Below, in pieces: positions 9,587-18,269 of a stretch of 64,000 nt of DNA. Position 1 is the stretch's first letter; each line of letters begins with the position of its first letter. The notes under the pieces are model-generated. The model had not been told where the DNA came from, did not search any database, and worked only from the letters and a program-made list of their open reading frames with translations. The stretch lies in contig NZ_QYUK01000011.1 of NCBI RefSeq assembly GCF_003590945.1, positions 2,756,001-2,820,000 on the forward strand, read 5' to 3'. The stretch comes from Oleomonas cavernae. GTDB taxonomy: Bacteria; Pseudomonadota; Alphaproteobacteria; Zavarziniales; Zavarziniaceae. A program made the translations under genes and the position numbers.

Positions 9587-10162
9587 ATGACCAGGATGAG
9601 CGCCGCAGCGCCGATCGATCGGGAGATCCTGGCCGACCTCGTCGAAGCCGTGGCGCAGCGCGCCGACAAGGCCGCTTTCGCCCAGCTTTTCGGCCACTTT
9701 GCGCCAAGACTGAAAGCCTATCTGATGCGCCTGGGCGCCGGCGGCACGGTTGCCGAGGAACTGGTGCAGGAGGTCATGCTGACCATCTGGCGCAAGTCGG
9801 CCAGCTTCGACCGGCGCCAGTCCTCGGTCTCGACCTGGATCTACACGATCGCGCGCAACCGCCGCATCGACCTGATTCGCCGCGAGAAGCACCCCGAACT
9901 CGACCCCGACGATCCCGCCCTGGCGCCGAGCCAGCCGGCCGCCGCGGACGTGGCGGTCGACGAGGAGCGGCGCGACCGGGTCCTGCGCCAGGCGATTCTC
10001 GACCTGCCGGATGAACAGGCCGACTTGCTCAAGCTCGCATTTTATGAAGGAAAGTCGCATGCCGAGATTGCCGCAGAACGGGATTTGCCCCTGGGTACGG
10101 TAAAATCGCGCCTCAGGCTGGCCTTCAATCGCCTGCGCAAGACCATGGAGCCGTTGCGTTGA
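9587..10162 (+). CDS. rpoE: ECF sigma factor (ChrR-partner, RpoE-like)
   Basis: The 191-residue protein has an ECF sigma layout: region 2 with FGHFAPRLKAYLMRLGAGG and EELVQEVMLTIWRK, then TWIYTIARNRRIDLIRR for -10 recognition, and region 4 with SHAEIAAERDLPLGTVKSRL for the -35 element. Its stop overlaps the next start by four bases, and the next gene encodes a ChrR-type zinc anti-sigma. This pairing is the singlet-oxygen response switch known from Rhodobacter. Probable targets include the ferritin-like gene just downstream. No self-regulated promoter was convincingly found. An alternative start at 9596 is also possible. Confidence 0.9.
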   Translation: MTRMSAAAPIDREILADLVEAVAQRADKAAFAQLFGHFAPRLKAYLMRLGAGGTVAEELVQEVMLTIWRKSASFDRRQSSVSTWIYTIARNRRIDLIRREKHPELDPDDPALAPSQPAAADVAVDEERRDRVLRQAILDLPDEQADLLKLAFYEGKSHAEIAAERDLPLGTVKSRLRLAFNRLRKTMEPLR

Positions 10163-10815
10163 CCCCGTCGCATCATCCGCCGCTCGAACTGCTGTTCGAC
10201 TATGCCGCCGGGACCCTGGGCCCGGCGACGGCGTTGGTGATCGAGATGCACCTGGCCCTGTGCCCGCACTGCCGGGACGAGGTCGCCACCTTCGAGAGCG
10301 CCGGCGGCGAATTGCTTGAGGCGATCGGGCCGGTGGCCATGGCGGCCGACGCCTTCGACCAATTGCTGCGCCGGCTCGACGTGCCCGTCGAGGCGAACCC
10401 TGCGCCGGTCGAGACCGACGACCCGATCCTGGCGGTGCTGCCCAAGGCCATCCAGCGGATCGGCGCGCAGGCGCTGGCGACGACGAAATGGCGCACCCTG
10501 GTGCCGGGCGTGCGGGTGCTGGACCTGCCCTTGCCGACCGCCCCCAAGGGCACCGTCCAATTGATCAAGGTGGGCGCCGGCCGCGGCGTGCCGCGCCACA
10601 CCCACGCCGGCAACGAGTTCACCCTGGTGCTGAACGGCGTCTTCAACGACGAAAACGGCCACTTCGCCAAGGGCGACCTGCAGATCACCGATCCGACCGT
10701 GACCCACCGCCCCCTCGCCGAACCCGGCGAGATGTGCGTGGTCCTGGCGGTCACCGATGCGCCGCTGCGCCTGACCGGCATGCTGGGCGTGATCCAGCGC
10801 AGCCTGGGCTACTGA
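10159..10815 (+). CDS. chrR: ChrR-family zinc-binding anti-sigma factor with cupin domain
   Basis: The 218-residue protein has two parts. The N-terminal anti-sigma domain (residues 1-90) carries HLALCPHCRDE, the HxxxCxxC zinc site that grips the sigma factor. The C-terminal cupin (about 110-195) has PRHTHAGNEFTLVLNGVF, supplying His and Glu metal ligands, and a later THRP histidine. In Rhodobacter, singlet oxygen or organic peroxides destabilise this complex and free the sigma factor. Translation starts at TTG 10159 inside the sigma factor stop, indicating tight coupling and stoichiometric synthesis. Confidence 0.9.
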   Translation: MTPSHHPPLELLFDYAAGTLGPATALVIEMHLALCPHCRDEVATFESAGGELLEAIGPVAMAADAFDQLLRRLDVPVEANPAPVETDDPILAVLPKAIQRIGAQALATTKWRTLVPGVRVLDLPLPTAPKGTVQLIKVGAGRGVPRHTHAGNEFTLVLNGVFNDENGHFAKGDLQITDPTVTHRPLAEPGEMCVVLAVTDAPLRLTGMLGVIQRSLGY

Positions 10816-10954
10816 GTGCAGCCTCGCGCCGAAGTTCAAGCCTTGGGATTGGCGCGGCGCGAAACCTTCGGTTCACGAAATCCGATCACGCCGCAGCGCT
10901 CGTAGATCAGCCGTCGACGCAAGAACGTCGGCCCAACTGATCGGACGAGACACC

Positions 10955-11558
10955 ATGCAAGACCTTTCTCTCGCCGCCGTGCCGGCCAATTCCCCCCTGT
11001 TGCTCGATCGCCGCGGCCTGCTGCGGGGCGTGCGCACCGTCGGCCTCAGTGCCGCCGCCGTGGCCCTGCTCGGCGGGCCGAGAACGTCGCCCGGGCGCAG
11101 GGCGCCACGGCGGGTGACGTCGATATTCTCAACGTCGCCCTGGGCCTGGAGCACGAAGCGATCGCCGCCTACCAGATCGGCGCCGAATCGAAGCTGCTGA
11201 AGCCCGAGGTGCTCAAGGTCGCGGTCGCCTTCCAGGGCCATCACAAGGGCCACCGCGACGCGCTGGCCGCCACGGTCAAGAAACTGGGCGGCACGCCGGT
11301 CGAGGCCAAGGCGATCGCCGACTATGCCAAGGCGCTCAACGCCGGCGCCCTGAAGGACCAGGCGGGCGTGGTCGGCCTCGCCATCAAGCTGGAGCTGGGG
11401 CCGCCAACGCCTATCTGGGCGTCATCCCGTCCTTCGAAGACAAGGCCCTGGCCCAGATCGCCGGCCGCCTCGCCGCCGACGAGACCATGCACTGGACCGC
11501 CCTGATGGGGGTCGCGGGCGGGCCGCTGCCGGCCCAGCCCCTGAGCTTCGGCGCCTGA
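10955..11558 (+). pseudogene. ferritin-like domain protein with Tat-type leader, twice frameshifted as sequenced
   Basis: The leader reads LDRRGLLRGVRTVGLSAAAV, a twin-arginine-like export signal. Two breaks follow, at the GGG run 11075-11077 and the GGGG run 11397-11400. With one base added at each, the frame gives 201 residues ending SFGA. The mature part has the four-helix ferritin-like pattern: LGLEHEAIAAYQIGAES, then AVAFQGHHKGHRDAL, and DETMHWTALMG, supplying Glu and His metal ligands. It is probably a periplasmic ferritin-like protein. It sits just after sigma factor and ChrR, so it may belong to their regulon. Confidence 0.72.
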
Positions 11559-11603
11559 GGGAGCATGGGATGCCCGGCCGGGCCGGGCATCCCGCACCTT
11601 GCC

Positions 11604-11957
11604 ATGCGCCATCTCCTGTTGATCATCGCCGCGCTGGGCCTTGCCCGGCCGGCCCTGGCCGCCGACCTCGCCCATGGCGAGGTGCTTTACAACGCCCGCT
11701 GCGGCGCCTGCCATTCGCCCGATGCGGACCGCGTCGGCCCGCACCATCGCGGCGTCGTGGGGCGCGTCGCCGGCACGGTGGAGGGCTTTGCCTATTCGCC
11801 GGCGCTGAAGGCCGCCGGCCTGACCTGGACGCCCGACCTGCTGGACCGCTGGCTGACCAAACCGGCTGCGCTGGTGCCCGGCACAAGGATGGTTTTTCGC
11901 GTCGCCGACCCGGCCGACCGGGCCGACATCATCGCCTATCTGGAAAGCCTGAAATGA
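11604..11957 (+). CDS. class I c-type cytochrome
   Basis: This 117-residue exported protein starts with a signal peptide (MRHLLLIIAALGLARPALA), then has a haem attachment site CGACH at mature residues 14-18, and the methionine sixth ligand in GTRMVF. The end, DRADIIAYLESLK, is the usual C-terminal helix of mitochondrial-type cytochrome c. It should carry single electrons in the periplasm. I chose ATG 11604 over the upstream GTG-like start since it directly opens the signal peptide. It follows the ferritin-like gene by about 45 bp, and co-transcription is plausible. Confidence 0.9.
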   Translation: MRHLLLIIAALGLARPALAADLAHGEVLYNARCGACHSPDADRVGPHHRGVVGRVAGTVEGFAYSPALKAAGLTWTPDLLDRWLTKPAALVPGTRMVFRVADPADRADIIAYLESLK

Positions 11958-11992
11958 CCGCGTGGATTGGTACCGACCGGCGAGTCGCGCGA

Positions 11993-12522
11993 TCAAGCAG
12001 GAACATATGTCAGCCTGATCACGCCCTCGCCAACGTGATCGGTGGCAACCAGGCGGAGCGGTGGCCGCGGGCCGGCGAAGAATGGCTTGCCGCGACCAAG
12101 CACGACGGGGTGGAAGTAGAGCCGATACTCATCAATCAGGCCAAGGTCGGTCAGGCTTCGCGCCAAGTCTGGCCCGGAAACGGCCATCTCCCCGACGAGC
12201 CGAGCCTTCAGGCCACGTATCACCGCCTCGATGTCATCCTCGACAAGGGTGGCGTTGGGCCGACTGACTTCAGTGAGCGCGACACGACCCATTTCGGTTG
12301 GCGCCGCCACGCCACCGCGAACTCGCGTTGCGCCGCATTCCACTCAGGACGGTCTTCGTCCCAATAGCGCATGATCTCGTACATGCGGCGACCGTATACG
12401 CTGCCCGCCAGGTCGCGCACGTGATCCGTCCAGTGACGAAAGAGCGTGGGGCCGGTCGCCATTTCCATGTAGTCGACGTAGCCGTCCAGGGACTGGTTCA
12501 TGCCAAAGACGAGCGTCGCCAT
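11993..12522 (-). pseudogene. dihydrofolate reductase family protein, frameshifted as sequenced
   Basis: The first part (MATLVFGMNQSLDGYVDYM and GRRMYEIMRYWDED) and the second (NATLVEDDIEAVIRGLKARL, then VSGPDLARSLTDLGLIDEYR and HPVVLGRGKPFF) together form a complete RibD-C/dihydrofolate-reductase-like fold of 176 residues. They are separated by a missing base at the GGG run 12257-12259. Members of this family are small NADPH-dependent reductases, mostly uncharacterised, often annotated as YyaP-like. It converges with the cytochrome gene. The disruption is probably a sequence error. Confidence 0.8.
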
Positions 12523-12543
12523 GCCGCAAAACCTCCACCGCCA

Positions 12544-12986
12544 CTAGGCGGCTTCAAGCCGTGCCTTCAGCTTCTTCAGGCCGCCCCGATGACCGAGCGC
12601 ACCAGCAGTTCGGTGGCCGCCCCGGTGAAGGGGATGCGCGGGTCGAATTCGATGCGGTAGTCGATCTCGGTGCCGCCGCCGGCGGCATCGGTCAGGCGGA
12701 TCCGCCCCAGGTGGTTCTTGATCGGGCTGCCCTCGATCACCGTGTATTCGACATATTCGCCGGGGATGTAGCCGGTGACCTTCTCGTCGGTATAGCTGAC
12801 CCCGAAGGATACCCGGCGGACCGAGCCCGTGCCGTTGACCCCGCCGGGGCCGCTGCCGTCGATGATGCGCCGGGTCTTGCCGGGCAGCAGCGAGCCGAAC
12901 TTGTCGTGATCGCCGAGCCAGGCGAAAACCACCTCGCGCGGCGCCTTCACGGTCTTGGTCAGGTGAATGTTCCGGCTGGCCATCAT
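12544..12986 (-). CDS. SRPBCC-family (START-like) protein, C-terminal frameshift as sequenced
   Basis: The protein opens with IHLTKTVKAPREVVFAWLGD, characteristic of polyketide-cyclase/SRPBCC hydrophobic-pocket proteins, and continues with VSYTDEKVTGYIPGEYVEY. As sequenced it stops at 12576 after SVIGAA. Adding one base in the run 12584-12587 restores VIGGGLKKLKARLEAA and a stop at 12544, the expected final helix, for 147 residues. These proteins bind small hydrophobic ligands; the ligand is unknown. The gene lies 21 bp upstream of, and on the same strand as, the DHFR-like gene. Confidence 0.72.
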
Positions 12987-13091
12987 GCCCCTCGTTTCCT
13001 TGATCCCTTGGGGCGCGAGGATCGGGCAAACCCCGGGGGCCGTCCATGTCCGGATGGAGTAGAGGGGCTAATTTCCGCCTTCCAGACCCGC

Positions 13092-13119
13092 CGTCATCCC
13101 GGCGAAGGCCGGGATGACG
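13092..13119 (-). terminator. REP-like hairpin, probable terminator
   Basis: Eleven-base arms CGTCATCCCGG and CCGGGATGACG flank a six-base loop. The hairpin lies just beyond the stop of the 2-hydroxyacid dehydrogenase gene, before the SRPBCC gene. There is no T tract on the minus strand, so it may slow or end transcription or protect the mRNA 3' end. The sequence belongs to the same REP-like class as repeats at 45455 and 49173. Confidence 0.5.
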
Positions 13120-13136
13120 CTTGTGAGTCTGGACGG

Positions 13137-14123
13137 TTACAGCAACCCTTCCAGCACGCGGTCGGGCGGGCGGTGGCCGTCGACGAAGGTCTTGATGTTG
13201 ATGATCACCTTCTCGCCCATGTCGAGGCGGCCCTCGATGGTGGCCGAGCCCATGTGCGGCAGCAGCACGACATTGTCGAGGGCGACCAGCTTGGGGTTCA
13301 CCGCCGGCTCGTGCTCGAACACGTCGAGGCCGGCACCGGCCAGCTCGCCGGCGACCAGCATGCGGGTCAGGGCATTTTCGTCGACCACTTCGCCACGCGC
13401 GGTGTTCACCAGGATCGCGTGCTTCTGCAACAGCTTGAGCCGCCGCGCCGAAAGCAGGTGATAGGTCGCCGGCGTGTGCGGGCAATTGACCGAGATGATG
13501 TCCATCCGGGCCATCATCTGGTCGAGGCTTTCCCAATAGGTCGCCTCGAGCTCCTGCTCGACCTCGTCGGCCACCCTGTTGCGATTGTGATAGTGGATCG
13601 ACATGCCGAAAGCGCGCGCCCGGCGCGCGACCGCCGTGCCGATGCGGCCCATGCCGACGATCCCCAAGCGCTTGCCCCAGATGCGGCGGCCCAGCATCCA
13701 GGTGGGCGACCAGCCGCTCCACTCGCCCGAGCGGACCACCCGCTCGCCCTCGGCCAGGCGGCGCGAGGTGGACAGAATCAGGGCGATGGTCATGTCGGCG
13801 GTGTCTTCGGTCAGCACGCCGGGGGTGTTGGTGACGGTGATGCCGCGCTGGCGGGCGGCAGCCAGGTCGATGTGGTCGACGCCGGTGCCGAAATTGGCGA
13901 TCAGGCGCAGATTGGGGTTGGCATGGGCGAGGATGCGGCCGTCGATACGGTCGGTCACGGTCGGCACCAGGATCTCGGCCGTCTTCACCGCCTCGATCAA
14001 TTCGGCCTGGGACATCGGATGATCGTCGGGATTGAGCTTGGTATTGAACAACTCCATCATCCGCGTCTCGATCGCTTCGGGCAGTTTTCTCGTCACGATC
14101 ACGAGCGGCTTTTTGGTCGACAT
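13137..14123 (-). CDS. D-2-hydroxyacid dehydrogenase (glyoxylate/hydroxypyruvate reductase type)
   Basis: The 328-residue protein is a complete D-isomer 2-hydroxyacid dehydrogenase. The nucleotide-binding loop is IVGMGRIGTAVARRA around residue 160. The catalytic Arg lies in NTARGEVVDE, the Glu in DVFEHEP and the His in LLPHMGSAT. Such enzymes reduce glyoxylate or hydroxypyruvate with NAD(P)H, or oxidise D-2-hydroxyacids. The WGKRLGIVGMGRIG context resembles glyoxylate reductases, but substrate is not settled. It stands alone, ending at the REP-like hairpin. Confidence 0.9.
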   Translation of the reverse strand: MSTKKPLVIVTRKLPEAIETRMMELFNTKLNPDDHPMSQAELIEAVKTAEILVPTVTDRIDGRILAHANPNLRLIANFGTGVDHIDLAAARQRGITVTNTPGVLTEDTADMTIALILSTSRRLAEGERVVRSGEWSGWSPTWMLGRRIWGKRLGIVGMGRIGTAVARRARAFGMSIHYHNRNRVADEVEQELEATYWESLDQMMARMDIISVNCPHTPATYHLLSARRLKLLQKHAILVNTARGEVVDENALTRMLVAGELAGAGLDVFEHEPAVNPKLVALDNVVLLPHMGSATIEGRLDMGEKVIINIKTFVDGHRPPDRVLEGLL

Positions 14124-14319
14124 CGTCCTCTCCCTGGGCGGCGGATTTCAAGGCTTCCGCGGCGCGGCAGGCCCTTACCTAGCAGACTTGCCCGCCGGTT
14201 CAAAGCCGCCGTTCTCGCGTGCTCGCCCAATCGGCGGACGGGGCCGCCTTGACCGCGACGCGCCGGCGCACGACAGTTGGCGCCTGCCGATTCGGCATGT
14301 GTTCTGGCCTCGAGATTTG

Positions 14320-14865
14320 ATGACACGCCTTCGCCCGCTCGCCGTTGTCTGCGCCTTGCTTTTGCTCCCGGCAAGCGGTCTCGCCCCGGCCCTGGCACAG
14401 AGCGCCGACGCCCCGGCGGCCGAGGCGCCCCAGGCCGGCAACGAGGACGAGTCGGGCCCGAAGACCCCGCGCTTCGTCTCGCTGGGGTCGAGCGAGATCA
14501 ACGTGCGCACGGGGCCGGGCTCGCAATACCCGATCGCCTGGAAATACGTCCGCGCCGGCCTGCCGGTGGAAATCGTGGCCGAGTTCGAATACTGGCGCAA
14601 AATCCGCGATCAGGACGGCTCGGTCGGCTGGGTGCACAAGAGCCTGCTGTCGGGCAAGCGTTTCGTCGTGGTGGTGGGGGCCGCGCGCGTGGTCTTCGAC
14701 GAGGCGGCGGAAACCTCGCGCCCCATCGTCCGGCTCGAGGCGGGGGTCGTCGCGCGGCTGAACCGCTGCCGCGGCGACTGGTGCCGGGTCGATATCGAGG
14801 GCTATCGCGGCTGGCTGAAACGGGCTTGGCTGTGGGGCATCTATCCCGACGAGACGGTCAATTGA
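14320..14865 (+). CDS. exported SH3-domain protein
   Basis: The 181-residue protein has a signal peptide ending near LAPALAQS, a short Ala/Pro/Glu-rich linker, and two bacterial SH3-like units. The first contains SSEINVRTGPGSQYPIAW and VGWVHKSLLSGKR; the second ends WCRVDIEGYRGWLKRAWLWG. In other genomes similar proteins are mislabelled as aspartyl-tRNA synthetase; there is no synthetase motif here. Periplasmic SH3 units usually bind peptidoglycan or other envelope polymers. Its stop is one base from the asparaginase start, so both are likely one transcript. Confidence 0.8.
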   Translation: MTRLRPLAVVCALLLLPASGLAPALAQSADAPAAEAPQAGNEDESGPKTPRFVSLGSSEINVRTGPGSQYPIAWKYVRAGLPVEIVAEFEYWRKIRDQDGSVGWVHKSLLSGKRFVVVVGAARVVFDEAAETSRPIVRLEAGVVARLNRCRGDWCRVDIEGYRGWLKRAWLWGIYPDETVN

Positions 14866-14866
14866 G

Positions 14867-15876
14867 ATGACGGCGAATCCCATCCTGATCGAAGTGCTGC
14901 GCGGCGACGTGGTGGAAAGCCGTCATCGCGGCGCCTTCGTCGTGGTCGATGCCGCCGGCCGAACGGTGCTGTCGGCCGGCGATATCGACCGGCCGGTCTT
15001 CCCGCGCTCGTCGATGAAGATCCTCCAGGCGGTGCCGCTGGTCGAAAGCGGGGCGGCCGACGCCTTCGCCTGCACGCCGGCGGAACTGGCCCTGGCCTGC
15101 GCCAGCCACAACGGCGAGGAAATCCACACCAAGGCGGTCGCCGCTTGGCTCGACCGGCTGGGCCTGACCCAGGACGACCTCGCCTGCGCGGCGCACACAC
15201 CCTACTACGGTCCCAGTGCCGAGGCCCTGATCCGCGCCGGCGAGAAACCATGCCGGCTGCACAACAATTGTTCGGGCAAGCACACCGGTTTCCTGGCCCT
15301 GGCCAAGCATCTGGGCGTGGCCACGCGCGGCTATGAACATCGCCGCCATGCGGTGCAGGAGGCCGCCTTCGAGGCGACTGCCAGCCTGGCCGACCGGCCG
15401 GTGGAAATGCCCTTCGGCATCGACGGCTGCGCTGCCCCCAACCCGGCCCTGCCGCTGAAGTCCCTGGGCCTGGCGATGGCGCGCATTGCTGCCCCGATGG
15501 CCTGGCGCCGACCCGTGCCCGCACGGTCACCCGGCTGCGCGAGGCGATGCGGGCGCACCCTTACCTGGTCGCCGGTGCCGGGCGCGCCTGCACCCGCCTG
15601 ATGCAGGCGACCCTGCCCGGCACGGTGGTGAAGACCGGGGCGGAAGCCGCCTTCATCGGCATCGCCCCGGCCAAGGGCCTGGGCTTTGCCCTGAAGATCG
15701 ACGACGGCGGCACCCGCGGGGCCGAGACCCTGGCCGCCAACCTGCTGGACCGGCTGGGCCTGATCGAGGATGCCCACCGCGCCGGGATCGCCGACCTGCT
15801 GGCACCGCCGATCACCAATTGGGGCGGCGACCTGGTCGGCCGGGTGCGTCTGGCGGAAGGCGTGTTCGGGGTTTAG
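14867..15876 (+). pseudogene. L-asparaginase II (AnsA/ReAV type), frameshifted as sequenced
   Basis: This enzyme class hydrolyses L-asparagine to aspartate and ammonia and is unrelated to E. coli asparaginase. FPRSSMKILQAVPL holds the Ser-x-x-Lys nucleophile motif, CASHNGEEIH the second serine, HNNCSGKHTGFL and FGIDGCAAPN the conserved cysteine and lysine that form the metal site in Rhizobium. The frame breaks at the CCCC run 15492-15495; one added base gives 336 residues, normal for the family, ending in the NWGGDLVGRVR segment. Both parts are well conserved, so the break looks like sequence error. Confidence 0.88.
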
Positions 15877-15937
15877 GCTTGACCGGCCTTTGCGAACGGG
15901 TCACCCCAGAAAAACAAACGATCGAGGGAGAGATCAC

Positions 15938-16915
15938 GTGGTCAAGGTGTTGCAGTGCCAGGCTTGGGGCCCGCCGGAATCGCTGGTGCTGGCCGATGTG
16001 CCGCCCGTCGCCTGCGGGGCCGGCGAGGTGCGGATCCGCCTGCATGCCGCCGGGGTCAATTTCCCCGATACGCTGATCATCCAGGGCAAGTACCAGTTCA
16101 AGCCCGAGATGCCCTTCGCCCCGGGCGGCGAGGCCGCCGGCGTGATCACCCAGGTGGGCGACAAGGTTGCCGGCTACAAGGTGGGCGACCGCGTCATCGT
16201 CATGTCGGGCTGGGGCGCCTTCACCGAGGAACTGGTGACCGGTGCCGACCGCGTCGCCCCCATGCCGCCCTCCATGTCGTTCGAGGAAGGTGCTGCCTTT
16301 CTGTTCACCTATGGCACCTCGCACCATGCGCTGAAGCAGCGCGGCGAGCTGAAACCGGGCGAGACCCTGCTGGTGCTGGGCGCCGCCGGCGGCGTCGGCC
16401 TGGCCGCGGTCGAACTGGGCAAGGCCATGGGCGCCCGCGTCATCGCCGCCGCCTCGACCGACGAGAAGCTGGAGACGGCCAAGGCCCACGGCGCCGATGG
16501 CGGCATCAACTACACCAGGCAGTCCCTGCGCGACGGCCTGAAGGAACTGGCGCCCAACGGCGTCGATGTCGTCTACGACCCGGTGGGGGGCGAATTCTCG
16601 GAACAGGCCCTGCGCTCGATCGCCTGGAAGGGCCGCTTCCTGGTGGTGGGCTTTGCCGCCGGGCCGATCCCGTCGATCCCGCTGAACCTGGCCCTGCTGA
16701 AGGGCTGCCAGATCGTCGGCGTGTTCTGGGGCGCCTTCACCGCGCGCGAACCCGCCCTGCACCAGGAAAACGTCGCCGAACTGATCTCGCTCTACGAGGC
16801 CGGCAAGCTCAAGCCCCTGGTCTCCAAGACCTATCCCCTGGCGCAGGGCGGCGAGGCGATCCGCGACATGATGGAGCGCCGGGTCCTGGGCAAGGTCGTG
16901 GTGACCATGGGGTGA
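15938..16915 (+). CDS. NADPH:quinone oxidoreductase-like zinc-less MDR protein
   Basis: The 325-residue protein belongs to the zinc-independent medium-chain dehydrogenase family. It has a GroES-like N-terminal part (VNFPDTLIIQGKYQFKP, PGGEAAGVITQVGDKV) and a Rossmann part with VLGAAGGVGLAAVELGKAMG. It ends in VLGKVVVTMG. No zinc-binding cysteines are present at the structural or catalytic sites. Likely reaction is NADPH-dependent reduction of quinones, enones or acryloyl-CoA. The GTG start at 15938 is preceded by GAGGGAGA and gives the conserved N-terminus VVKVLQC. Confidence 0.85.
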   Translation: MVKVLQCQAWGPPESLVLADVPPVACGAGEVRIRLHAAGVNFPDTLIIQGKYQFKPEMPFAPGGEAAGVITQVGDKVAGYKVGDRVIVMSGWGAFTEELVTGADRVAPMPPSMSFEEGAAFLFTYGTSHHALKQRGELKPGETLLVLGAAGGVGLAAVELGKAMGARVIAAASTDEKLETAKAHGADGGINYTRQSLRDGLKELAPNGVDVVYDPVGGEFSEQALRSIAWKGRFLVVGFAAGPIPSIPLNLALLKGCQIVGVFWGAFTAREPALHQENVAELISLYEAGKLKPLVSKTYPLAQGGEAIRDMMERRVLGKVVVTMG

Positions 16916-16947
16916 CCAAGGTCGGGATTGCCCTGGAGCGCACAGCG

Positions 16948-17058
16948 TGCGTCCTTCGAGACGCCACGTGCCGTGGCTCCTCAGGATGAGGTAAGTCTTT
17001 TTGCCATAAAGATTTTCCTCATCCTGAGGAGGCCCGCAGGGCCGTCTCGAAGGACGCA
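16948..17058 (+). repeat. dispersed palindromic repeat, copy A
   Basis: About 111 bp bounded by TGCGTCCTTCGAGACG and its inverted form GTCTCGAAGGACGCA, with inner arms CCTCAGGATGAGG and CCTCATCCTGAGG around a T-rich centre with TCTTTTTGCC. The whole unit could fold into one long stem. Other copies lie at 20381, 23193, 42742, 60339, with a degenerate one at 54812. This copy ends 19 bp before the start of the following dehydrogenase, so it sits in its 5' leader. Confidence 0.9.
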
Positions 17059-17077
17059 AGACGTCGAGGCCAATCAC

Positions 17078-18220
17078 ATGCCGACCATTACCAATATTCA
17101 GGATCTGCGGGCGCTGGCCAAGAAGCGCATCCCCAAGGCGATCTTCGACTATGCCGACCGCGGTTCCTATGACGAGGCCACCATCAATGCCAACCGGCGC
17201 GACCTCAAGGCGCTGAACCTGCGCCAGCGGGTGATGGTGGATGTCTCCGACCGCTCCACCGCCTCGACCATGTTGGGCCAGCCCGTCGCCATGCCGGTCG
17301 CCATCGCCCCCACCGGACTGACCGGCCTGTTCCACGGCAACGGCGAGATCCACGGCGCGCGTGCCGCGCAGGCCTTCGGCATTCCCTTCTGCCTGTCGAC
17401 CATGTCGATCTGCTCGATCGAGGATGTCGCGGGCGCGGTCGACAAGCCGTTCTGGTTCCAGCTCTACGTCATGCGCGACCGCGGCTTCTCCAGGTCGCTG
17501 ATCGAGCGGGCGATCGCGGCCAAATGCTCGGCCCTGGTTCTCACCCTCGATTTGCAGATCCAGGGCCAGCGCCACCGCGACCTGAAGAACGGCCTGGCCG
17601 TGCCGCCGCGCCTGACGCTGGCCAATGCGCTGGACATCGCGACCAAGCCGGCCTGGGCCCTGCGCGTGCTGCTGGGCAAGCGGCGCGAATTCGGCAACCT
17701 GACCGAACAATTGGCCAAGGCCGGGAACCTCAAGACCCTGTCGCAATGGACCGCCAGCCAGTTCGACCCGTCGCTGAACTGGAACGATGTCGCCTGGGTG
17801 CGCAGCATCTGGCCGGGCAAGCTGATCCTCAAGGGCGTGCTGAACGTCGAGGATGCCCGGGCGGCCGCGGCCACCGGGGCCGATGCCATGGTCGTTTCCA
17901 ACCACGGCGGCCGGCAGCTCGACTATGCCGTCTCCTCGATCTCCGCCCTGCCCGAGATCGTCGCCGCCGTTGGCGATGCGACCGAAGTGCTGTTCGACGG
18001 CGGCGTGCAGTCGGGCCAGGACGTGCTGAAGGCCATGGCCCTGGGGGCCAAGGGCTGCCTGATCGGCAAGGCCTTCCTCTACAGCCTTGCCGCCATGGGC
18101 GAGGCGGGCGTGACCAAGGCGCTGGAGATCATCGCCAAGGAACTGGACGTCTCCATGGCCCTGACCGGCACGCGGACAATCGCCGACATCGGGCCTCAAG
18201 TCCTCGACATGCGGGCGTAA
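17078..18220 (+). CDS. FMN-dependent alpha-hydroxy-acid dehydrogenase (LldD-like)
   Basis: The 380-residue protein is a complete FMN alpha-hydroxy-acid oxidase family member. It starts with IFDYADRGSYDEATINAN, has the FMN-contacting MPVAIAPTGLTGL, the catalytic His in SNHGGRQLD, the Lys in LILKGVLN, and the phosphate-binding FDGGVQSGQDVLKAMALGA. Family members oxidise L-lactate, glycolate or mandelate and pass electrons to quinone or oxygen. ATG 17078 lies just after a palindromic repeat; no strong promoter was identified. Related names are lldD or mdlB, but the substrate cannot be chosen from sequence. Confidence 0.88.
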   Translation: MPTITNIQDLRALAKKRIPKAIFDYADRGSYDEATINANRRDLKALNLRQRVMVDVSDRSTASTMLGQPVAMPVAIAPTGLTGLFHGNGEIHGARAAQAFGIPFCLSTMSICSIEDVAGAVDKPFWFQLYVMRDRGFSRSLIERAIAAKCSALVLTLDLQIQGQRHRDLKNGLAVPPRLTLANALDIATKPAWALRVLLGKRREFGNLTEQLAKAGNLKTLSQWTASQFDPSLNWNDVAWVRSIWPGKLILKGVLNVEDARAAAATGADAMVVSNHGGRQLDYAVSSISALPEIVAAVGDATEVLFDGGVQSGQDVLKAMALGAKGCLIGKAFLYSLAAMGEAGVTKALEIIAKELDVSMALTGTRTIADIGPQVLDMRA

Positions 18221-18269
18221 TAGGGGACAATCGCGCCGCCGGGAGGAAACGGCTCGCAAGGAGAGCGGC

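Noticed and set aside
12561-14252. Plus-strand open frame of 563 codons
   Set aside because: It is the shadow of the minus-strand SRPBCC and 2-hydroxyacid dehydrogenase genes.
14320-14865. Aspartyl-tRNA synthetase fragment
   Set aside because: This label is used for similar proteins elsewhere, but the sequence contains only a signal peptide and SH3-like units.
16948-17058. CRISPR array
   Set aside because: The repeats are single dispersed palindromes of more than 100 bp without regular spacers, and no cas gene is present.
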